64,000 nucleotides of DNA from Acutalibacter sp. 1XD8-36 (GTDB lineage Bacteria > Bacillota > Clostridia > Oscillospirales > Acutalibacteraceae), in the NCBI RefSeq assembly GCF_009917525.1, contig NZ_QZDU01000006.1, forward strand, positions 62,001 to 126,000, given 5' to 3'. Position numbers and translations under genes: made by a program. The notes beneath the pieces were generated by a model. That model did not search any database. It was not told where the DNA came from and saw only the letters and a program-made list of their open reading frames with translations. Positions 58,178 through 64,000 of this stretch are shown piece after piece (within the stretch, counting starts at the first letter, position 1; each line of letters starts with the position of its first letter).

Positions 58178-59184
58178 TACTGGGAATAGAGACCTCCTGC
58201 GACGAGACCGCCGCGGCAGTGGTTGAGGACGGCCGCAGGGTGCTCTCGTCGGTGGTGGCAAGCCAGATAGAGGAGCACAGGATATACGGCGGCGTGGTGC
58301 CGGAGATAGCCTCCCGCAGGCATAGCGAGGCCATAACCGCCGTTGTAAACGGCGCCCTCAGCAAAGCAGAGGTCACGCTTGCCGATATCTCCGCTATAGC
58401 CGTAACCTACGCCCCCGGGCTTATCGGGGCCCTTCTGGTGGGGGTGAATTTTGCCAAGGGTCTGGCCCTCTCGGCGGGGCTGCCGCTGGTGCCCGTCCAC
58501 CATCTTCGGGGGCATATCGCCTCCAATTATCTCAGCCACCCGAAGCTTCAGCCAGCCTTTTTGTGCCTGGTGGTGTCCGGCGGGCATTCCCATATAGTGG
58601 ATGTACAGGATTACGACACACTCAATGTGGTGGGCCGCACCCGTGACGACGCCGCAGGAGAGGCCTTTGACAAGGCCGCCCGGGCCATGGGTATCCCCTA
58701 TCCCGGCGGGGTGGAGCTGGACAGGATAGCCGAGGGAGGCGACCCCGGCAGGTATTCCCTCCCCCGGCCCAGGGTCGATGGCTCAAGGTACGACTTCAGC
58801 TTCTCTGGCCTGAAGACCGCCGCCCTGAATATCCTCCATAACGCCCGGCAGAGAGGCGAGGAAATAAGCGTCCCTGACCTGTGCGCCAGCTATCGCCGGG
58901 CCGTGGTGGACTACCTTCTGGACCATTTTTCCCTGGCTGTCAGGGAGCGCGGCGCCCGGCATATAGCGGCAGCCGGAGGCGTCTCCGCCAACCGGCTACT
59001 GAGAAGGGAGCTGGAAAACCTGAGCCGTGAGACCGGCGCGGCGCTGTACCTCCCGGAGCTGAAATACTGCGGGGACAACGCCGCCATGATAGCCTCCCAG
59101 GGGTATTACGAGTTCCTAAAGGGCCATACTGCCGGCATGAGCCTTAACGCCTTCCCCCAGAGGGATATCAGCGCAGGGCTCTAG
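58171..59184 (+). CDS. tsaD: tRNA threonylcarbamoyladenosine transferase TsaD
   Basis: Starts [21 protein letters not shown], with the iron-binding [24 protein letters not shown], and [12 protein letters not shown]. At 337 residues it is full length. With TsaB and TsaE it transfers threonylcarbamoyl to A37 of ANN-decoding tRNAs. It overlaps the fusion gene by 7 bp and converges on trmB with a 4-bp overlap. Confidence 0.96.
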   Translation: [337 protein letters not shown]

Positions 59185-59828
59185 GGCTTCCTTGCCCTGA
59201 GAGCCTTGGTCCTGATACCCTCGGCGGTAAATTTCACCTCGTGCTCGGTGAGTATATTTCCCGGGTCATTTAACGAGTGCAGGTCCTTTGTGTCAAAATA
59301 CACCTCAAACCCAGCCTCATTTAAGTACCGCTTTGTGGCAAGATACAGGTCGTCGTTGTCGGTCTTAAACCAGAGCTCCCCGCCCTCTGATAAGAGAGGC
59401 TTATACTTCTCCAGCTGCCTTGTATGGGTCAGGCGGCGCTTATGGCAGTGGGCGGCGGGCCAGGGATTGCAGAAGTTGATTATCAGCCTGTCCACCTCAT
59501 TTGGGGCAAAGAGCTCATTCAGGCGCTCTATATTGTAGTAGCACAGGAGCAGATTGTCCGGCTCACGCTCCCCGAAGGCCTCCTGTATGTTCCTGCGGCC
59601 CACGCCTAAAATGTCATAGCTTATATCTATGCCCACAAAATTCACCTGTGGCTGGGCCAGCGCCTCCCCCGCAAGATATACACATTTCCCGCAGCCCAAG
59701 TCCAGATACAGCGGCCTTTTTTCCCCGAAACGCTCCTGCCAGCAGCCTTTGAGCTCCTGTGGGCTCTCAATATAGTATGGGCACGCAGCCAGCTCCGGCC
59801 TGGCCCAGGCTTTTTTTCTTATACGCAT
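59181..59828 (-). CDS. trmB: tRNA (guanine-N7-)-methyltransferase TrmB
   Basis: The SAM-binding motif is PLYLDLGCGKCVYLAGEAL, followed by NFVGIDISYDILG and the family motif IINFCNPWPAAHCHKRRLTH (usually NFPDPWPK). ATG at 59,828 follows GGGAGGACAAA; the frame upstream (to 59,927) is not coding. It methylates G46 of tRNA. The 3' end overlaps tsaD by 4 bp. Confidence 0.93.
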   Translation of the reverse strand: MRIRKKAWARPELAACPYYIESPQELKGCWQERFGEKRPLYLDLGCGKCVYLAGEALAQPQVNFVGIDISYDILGVGRRNIQEAFGEREPDNLLLCYYNIERLNELFAPNEVDRLIINFCNPWPAAHCHKRRLTHTRQLEKYKPLLSEGGELWFKTDNDDLYLATKRYLNEAGFEVYFDTKDLHSLNDPGNILTEHEVKFTAEGIRTKALRARKP

Positions 59829-59950
59829 TTTGTCCTCCCAAAGCTTTTGTCCCTCTATTTTATCATTCTCCGCTGACAAAATCAACTTGAAACTTTCCTT
59901 CATATAGTGTAAAATAGGATTAAACAAATAACCGAAAGGATAATTTTACC

Positions 59951-60805
59951 ATGAGCAGAAAAGCCTTGGCCCTGGAGGGCGGGTCCCTCAGGTGTCTTTT
60001 CACCTGCGGGGCAACAGACCTGATGATGGATGAGGGCCTACAGTGGGACGGCATAATAGGCGTGTCCGCCGGGGCGCTCACCGGGGTGAATATAGTCTCC
60101 GGCCAGAGGGGGCGCACCGCCCAGGTAAACCTGGGCTATGTGAACGACCCCCGCTATATGGGCTTTCGCAGCCTGATAAAGCACAGGAGCATTTTTAATT
60201 TTGATTTTCTCTTCGGCGAGCTCAGCGACACCCTGCTGCCCTTAGACCGGGAGACGTTTATAAACTCTGAGATAAAATACACCGCCGTAGCTACCAGCTG
60301 CATAGACGGCAGGGTGAGGTACTACGAAAAGAGCGAAATTCCAGACATATACCCGGCTATCCGGGCCAGCGCCAGCCTGCCCCTTTTATCCCCCATGGTG
60401 ACGGTTGGGGGGGAGCCCTGCCTTGACGGAGGCCTGTCCGTCTCCGTGCCCTACCAAAGGCCCCTGGACGAGGGCTACGATAAGGTAGTTGTAATCACGA
60501 CCCGGGAGCACGGCTACCGCAAGGAGCCGGTGTCAAGGGCCATGGCCCGAGTCTATGCCAGGGCATACAGAAAATACCCGGAATTAGTGCGGGCTATCCT
60601 CAACGTGCCCCGGCACTATAACGCCGAGATGGACGAGATAGACCATCTGGAGGCACAGGGCAGGATATTTGTGATACGCCCCCGGGAGCCTGTCACCGTC
60701 TCCCGCACGGAAAAAAACGTGGCAAAGCTTCAGGACCTCTATGACCGCGGGCAGGAGGCCTGCCGCATCGCCCTGCCGAAGCTCCGGGAGTATCTTGAAA
60801 GCTAG
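59951..60805 (+). CDS. Patatin-like phospholipase family protein
   Basis: Catalytic dyad: serine in GVSAGALTG (about residues 38-46) and aspartate in DGGLSVSVPYQRP. The oxyanion loop is ALEGGSLRCLF at the N terminus. There is no signal peptide, so it acts in the cytoplasm or at the inner face of the membrane. The type is common in Clostridia (YjjU-like). It may release fatty acids from lipids; the substrate is not known. Confidence 0.9.
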   Translation: MSRKALALEGGSLRCLFTCGATDLMMDEGLQWDGIIGVSAGALTGVNIVSGQRGRTAQVNLGYVNDPRYMGFRSLIKHRSIFNFDFLFGELSDTLLPLDRETFINSEIKYTAVATSCIDGRVRYYEKSEIPDIYPAIRASASLPLLSPMVTVGGEPCLDGGLSVSVPYQRPLDEGYDKVVVITTREHGYRKEPVSRAMARVYARAYRKYPELVRAILNVPRHYNAEMDEIDHLEAQGRIFVIRPREPVTVSRTEKNVAKLQDLYDRGQEACRIALPKLREYLES

Positions 60806-61092
60806 CCTGTAAGCTTCTTCCAGAGCTTAGAAGCCAGGCTCTCGCTGGGTGGCGGCGCGTCGCACCTCACCAGCACGATGTCCCCGCCAATCATATCTAT
60901 GTCCCGCCAGGGGATAACCGTGTCCGGCTCCCGGCCCAGCAGCCCGAACAGCCTGGACCTGCCGTAGACCACAAGGGCCGTGATTTTGGCTGTGCTCGTG
61001 TCTATCTCCACATCGCAGACAAAGCCCAGCCTCCCGCCGTTTTTAACGCTTATGACCTCCTTCATCCGCAGGTCGCCCATTCTGCAAGGCAT
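60802..61092 (-). CDS. YlmC/YmxH family sporulation protein (PRC barrel)
   Basis: A small PRC-barrel protein: MGDLRMKEVISVKNGGRLGFVCDVEIDTSTAKITALVVYG, then TVIPWRDIDMIGGDIVLVR. The YlmC/YmxH family is found in endospore-forming Bacillota. The C-terminal tail ESLASKLWKKLTG is unusual. A start at 61,080 (MGDLRM) is equally likely. It converges on the patatin gene with a 4-bp overlap. Confidence 0.85.
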   Translation of the reverse strand: MPCRMGDLRMKEVISVKNGGRLGFVCDVEIDTSTAKITALVVYGRSRLFGLLGREPDTVIPWRDIDMIGGDIVLVRCDAPPPSESLASKLWKKLTG

Positions 61093-61162
61093 AGCCGAAC
61101 CCCCTCTCTAAATATATTTCTATGTGAGGGCAAAAAATATATTACAGAAAGAAGGAAAAAGC

Positions 61163-61699
61163 ATGAACATCTGGCACGATATCTCCCCGAAGCGTATAAA
61201 GTCAGACGACTTTTTCGCGGTTATCGAGATTTCAAAGGGCAGCAAGTCCAAGTACGAGCTGGACAAGGACACCGGCCTCTTAAAGCTGGACCGCGTCCTC
61301 TACACCTCCACCCACTATCCTGCAAACTACGGCTTTATCCCCCGCACCTACGCAAACGACGGCGACCCCTTGGATGTGCTGGTGCTCTGCTCCGAGAACA
61401 TAATCCCCATGTCCCTTGTGCGCTGCTACCCCATCGGCGTTATAATCATGGACGACGGCGGCTCCGAGGACGAGAAGATAATCGCCATCCCCTTCGACGA
61501 CCCCACCTACAACAGCTATAGGAGCATTTCACAGCTCCCAATGCACATCTTTGAGGAGATGAGGCATTTCTTCAAGGTCTATAAGCAGCTCGAGCAGGAC
61601 AAGAACACCGAGATAAGCGAGGCCAGGGGGCCCGATGACGCCAAGGCAGTCATAGACGCCTGCCTGGACAGGTATTTAAACGATTTCTGCAAGACCTGA
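61163..61699 (+). CDS. ppa: Inorganic pyrophosphatase
   Basis: A family I pyrophosphatase: NIWHDISPKRIKSDDFFAVIEISKGSKSKYELDKDTGLLKLDRVL, then YPANYGFIPRTYANDGDPLDVLVL with the metal-binding aspartates, and HFFKVYKQLE. It drives biosynthesis by hydrolysing PPi. ATG at 61,163 follows GAAGGAAAAA. Terminator at 61,710. Confidence 0.95.
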   Translation: MNIWHDISPKRIKSDDFFAVIEISKGSKSKYELDKDTGLLKLDRVLYTSTHYPANYGFIPRTYANDGDPLDVLVLCSENIIPMSLVRCYPIGVIIMDDGGSEDEKIIAIPFDDPTYNSYRSISQLPMHIFEEMRHFFKVYKQLEQDKNTEISEARGPDDAKAVIDACLDRYLNDFCKT

Positions 61700-61709
61700 G
61701 CAGACAGAA

Positions 61710-61747
61710 AACGGAGATGGGAATGTATCCCATCTCCGTTGCTTTTA
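61710..61747 (+). terminator. Intrinsic terminator of ppa
   Basis: AACGGAGATGGG-aatgtat-CCCATCTCCGTT followed by GCTTTTA; perfect 12-bp stem. Its end touches the stop codon of the small gene on the other strand. Confidence 0.9.
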
Positions 61748-61882
61748 CTGCTCAAGGCCCTTGATATAGGACACCAGCAGCTGCTTCACTTCCTCTGCCG
61801 TATAGGTCTTGTCCGGCTGGGACTCGACCACCTGCGTCAGGTCGAACGCCATAGCCTTCTGGGCAATGAGTTCTATAGACAT
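61745..61882 (-). CDS. Small hypothetical protein, 45 aa
   Basis: The frame MSIELIAQKAMAFDLTQVVE … TYTAEEVKQLLVSYIKGLEQ starts with ATG at 61,882. GGAGATT lies directly before it, between the stop of the upstream gene and the start, so the two are translated together. The protein is short and helical; no family recognised. Confidence 0.65.
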   Translation of the reverse strand: MSIELIAQKAMAFDLTQVVESQPDKTYTAEEVKQLLVSYIKGLEQ

Positions 61883-61892
61883 AGTAATCTCC

Positions 61893-63083
61893 TTATGCGT
61901 TTACATTCCATCCAGACCGCTCGATACGCTCCTTAGTCTCCCGCTGGGCCTGCTCCCTATAATACCAGCGCGGCGCAACCTGGAAGTTCTTCATAAACTT
62001 ATTCACCGCCACAAGCTCTTTCCTGCCGGCAGGCCGGAACTGTAATAACTCCGCCAAATTCTTTATATCCGACGGCAGGTCGTGGCCGATGCTGAAGTCA
62101 AAGCTGCTTGAAATAAGCATATCCTCATACATGGCCCACACGGTGGATTTCGGACTTGGAACCTCGTCCCCCTCGACCATGACAACGTCCTCATTCCGGC
62201 CCTCGGCCTCATAGAACCACTTGAACCCCTCGGGCGGCACCATATCAAAATCCAGTATCCACTTTTCATTAATAGGCTGCACGGGGCTGCCTGGAATATA
62301 GTCGCTCTCGCCGGAGACTGCGGAATTGAAGTTATAAAGGCTGTTCTTGCCAATGGCCTTATAGTCTGGAATCTCAAACTGGTCGAAGCCTTTCTCCGAG
62401 GCCATATCCTTGGCCTTGCCGCTTATGGCCCCGATGGCGCGCTCGCTCATATAGTAGTAATCGGCGTTGTAGTAGTGCCAGCCACGGTTGTACTTCGAGC
62501 AGAGCGCCTTGCCCTCAGCGTTGTTATGTTCCGCCGCCGACTTCAATATAGCACCCCGGAAACAGTCATAGGCGAAGGATAGCTCTGCCTCGTCGAAGCC
62601 GCTCAGCGACTGGAACGGGTACTGCTTCTCCTTACAGATACCTATAAACTTCTCCGCGAGACTCTGAAATTTATCGGCAAGCTCACTCTCGGTTATTTCC
62701 CCATCAAAGAAACTGTCGGCAATGTTTGCCATAGACTGCTTCATGCTCTGGATGTCCTCCGATATTTTTGAGCTGCATCCCGCGCCGTAGTAGAACATAT
62801 CCTTTACATTCTCCAACTGTTTCCAGTGTGGCTGATTCATAGAGTCATCTATAGTCCAGCCTATAGCGTTCATCTGGTCGGCATTGAGGGTATATTCAGT
62901 CTTAGCCCCCGTAAGCCGCTTGAGAACTCCCCCTCCGACCTCTACATCTTCCGTACCTGTGACAGCGGTATGCGTTACCCTGCCGGGTTCGCCATAGAAA
63001 ACAGGCTTACCGTTCTCAATCCTGACATTCATGCCTTCACCTTTACCCTTATATTTTTTATGTATATCTATCTCCAGGTCCAT
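61893..63083 (-). CDS. Conserved hypothetical protein, 396 aa
   Basis: A soluble protein without signal peptide or known motif. Notable segments: YTLNADQMNAIGWTIDDSMN, FYYGAGCSSKISEDIQSMKQ, and SKYNRGWHYYNADYYYMSERAIGAISGKAKDMASEKGF. ATG at 63,032 (MNVRIENGKPVFYGEPG), with AGGTGAAGGC before it, is an alternative start. It is followed after 10 bp by the 45-aa gene. I cannot assign a function; the repeated YY-rich middle suggests a structural or binding role. Confidence 0.7.
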   Translation of the reverse strand: MDLEIDIHKKYKGKGEGMNVRIENGKPVFYGEPGRVTHTAVTGTEDVEVGGGVLKRLTGAKTEYTLNADQMNAIGWTIDDSMNQPHWKQLENVKDMFYYGAGCSSKISEDIQSMKQSMANIADSFFDGEITESELADKFQSLAEKFIGICKEKQYPFQSLSGFDEAELSFAYDCFRGAILKSAAEHNNAEGKALCSKYNRGWHYYNADYYYMSERAIGAISGKAKDMASEKGFDQFEIPDYKAIGKNSLYNFNSAVSGESDYIPGSPVQPINEKWILDFDMVPPEGFKWFYEAEGRNEDVVMVEGDEVPSPKSTVWAMYEDMLISSSFDFSIGHDLPSDIKNLAELLQFRPAGRKELVAVNKFMKNFQVAPRWYYREQAQRETKERIERSGWNVNA

Positions 63084-63213
63084 CGTTCCTAACTTAGAAG
63101 CTTCTCTTATACTCTCTATCGGCGGGAATTAAGAAAAAGTTTAGGCCCGGCTTCAATATTTGCCAAATTTCTGCGACTATATATATGATACCAGAGAAAA
63201 GGAGCTTAAGCAT

Positions 63214-64000
63214 ATGAAAAAACTGTTTCTGTCCGCACTATTATTAATGCTCTGCCTGCTGCCCGCCTGCGGGAGACCCGCAGTAGAGCCCGCCGCTTCC
63301 CCCGCGCCCTCCCCCTCTCCAACCCCTATACATACCCCTATGCCTACCCCGGAAGCAGCTGAAGCCCCGGCGCTTGAAAACGCCTGGGGCTCCGCGCTCA
63401 TAATCAATGTCAGCGAAGGCGGCCTTATAGTTCTGCTGGACGACCCTAATGGTACGGCGCGAATGCCCATGCCCGATAAGATAGGCTTTGCCTCTGAGGA
63501 ACTGGGCACAGAGCTTCTGCCCGGCATGACCGTAGAGCTCGCCGGAATCGGGGGCGGCATACTGCTCACCTCTCCCGCACAAATAAACCCAAGTGAGCTT
63601 ATGGCTGTGTCCTATGACGGCGGGCTTATAAACCTGTACCGTGAGATGCTCTGCGAGCTTGAGGGCCGCAGCCCGGAGCTGGACGAGGGCACCGGCTTTA
63701 TCTGCATAGACCTGCATAACGCCGCAAACCTCCCCTTTGGCGCCGGCGGGGCCATCACCTGGTGCGCGGGCCTATGGTTTAGCAGGGACGTCCTCAGCGG
63801 CACCCTGGGCTGGCTCAATGATAACGGATACCTCAGCGGCCCAAACCTGCACTGGAAGGACGGCGTATTTATCGAGCTTCGGACCGAGGACGTAACCGAG
63901 GACAGCTTCACGCTTATCTGCACTAAGCAGCGCAGCCGGGAAGAAAAGCTCTGCATGACTGTAAAGGCCGAAAAATCCGACGGGCTCTGGACCTGGCGGG
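63214..64000 (+). CDS. Partial lipoprotein with Pro/Thr-rich linker (3' end outside window)
   Basis: Signal peptide MKKLFLSALLLMLCLLPAC with the lipobox at Cys19, then a proline-rich linker (SPAPSPSPTPIHTPMPTPEA), then a domain beginning NAWGSALIINVSEGGLIVLLDD. The first part looks like an OB-like small barrel; the rest, from about residue 135 (LINLYREMLCELEGRSPELDEGTGFICIDL), is unassigned. AAAAGGAG precedes ATG at 63,214. The frame is open to the window edge at 64,000. Confidence 0.8.
   Translation, partial: MKKLFLSALLLMLCLLPACGRPAVEPAASPAPSPSPTPIHTPMPTPEAAEAPALENAWGSALIINVSEGGLIVLLDDPNGTARMPMPDKIGFASEELGTELLPGMTVELAGIGGGILLTSPAQINPSELMAVSYDGGLINLYREMLCELEGRSPELDEGTGFICIDLHNAANLPFGAGGAITWCAGLWFSRDVLSGTLGWLNDNGYLSGPNLHWKDGVFIELRTEDVTEDSFTLICTKQRSREEKLCMTVKAEKSDGLWTWR

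Overview
The window looks like the chromosome of a spore-forming, anaerobic, GC-rich Bacillota (Clostridia), probably of the gut Oscillospiraceae/Ruminococcaceae type. The evidence is a SpoIVB peptidase, a YlmC/YmxH sporulation protein, a CotJC-type manganese catalase, a 2-oxoacid:ferredoxin oxidoreductase operon, rubrerythrin, a TPP-riboswitch ThiT transporter, a BceRSAB-type module, and strong Shine-Dalgarno sequences with TTGACA/TATAAT promoters. The species assignment is inference.

Region 1 (1 to about 7.9 kb) is accessory DNA. It holds phage-type small genes read leftward, three repressor/Cro switch regions with visible operators, an AbiD/F-type abortive-infection protein, a large serine recombinase, ribbon-helix-helix regulators and a HicAB toxin-antitoxin pair. 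It continues off the left edge. Its right edge lies against the truncated 5' part of a manganese catalase (cotJC) gene.

Region 2 (8,341-21,159) is a discrete 12.8-kb element inserted into that same cotJC gene. The 10-bp sequence TTCGGCGAAG occurs at 8,331-8,340 and 21,150-21,159, and joining the flanks there restores the reading frame through to the natural end of the protein. Cargo: a DUF3990 (ADP-ribosyltransferase-like)/DUF3791-like pair, a second large serine recombinase with a 51-residue companion, a complete type I restriction-modification operon (hsdR-hsdM-hsdS), two AAA_14/DUF4143 ATPases and a DUF2200-zinc ribbon-DUF1801 fusion. Because CotJC is a spore-coat gene in relatives, this may be a skin-like interrupted sporulation gene; that last step is a hypothesis.

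Region 3 (21.2-46 kb) is core-like. It contains an ADP-ribosylglycohydrolase with a coupled unknown gene, a DUF1540 protein, a DHHW protein, thiT under a TPP riboswitch, a LacI regulator, a DUF4854 lipoprotein and the HAD hydrolase/response regulator/kinase/ABC module with three CTTACA boxes. A GHL10 glycosidase, a GH78 rhamnosidase and spoIVB follow; spoIVB is preceded by an unassigned three-way-junction RNA plus terminator. Then come a vor/kor oxidoreductase operon, enolase, a GNAT acetyltransferase and a serine hydrolase.

Region 4 (46-64 kb) holds rubrerythrin, a zinc-ribbon membrane protein, an AI-2E-type permease, an SOS cassette (dinB, radical SAM repair protein, TIGR03915 protein) with a LexA-type box between -35 and -10, two duplicated divergent XRE/Cro-like pairs, and rpmG-secE-nusG-rplK-rplA. 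It ends with a CAU-anticodon tRNA, asparaginase, an LMW phosphatase-RimI fusion joined to tsaD, trmB, a patatin, a PRC-barrel sporulation protein, pyrophosphatase, two unknown coupled genes and a partial lipoprotein. No rRNA genes, CRISPR arrays or insertion sequences were seen.
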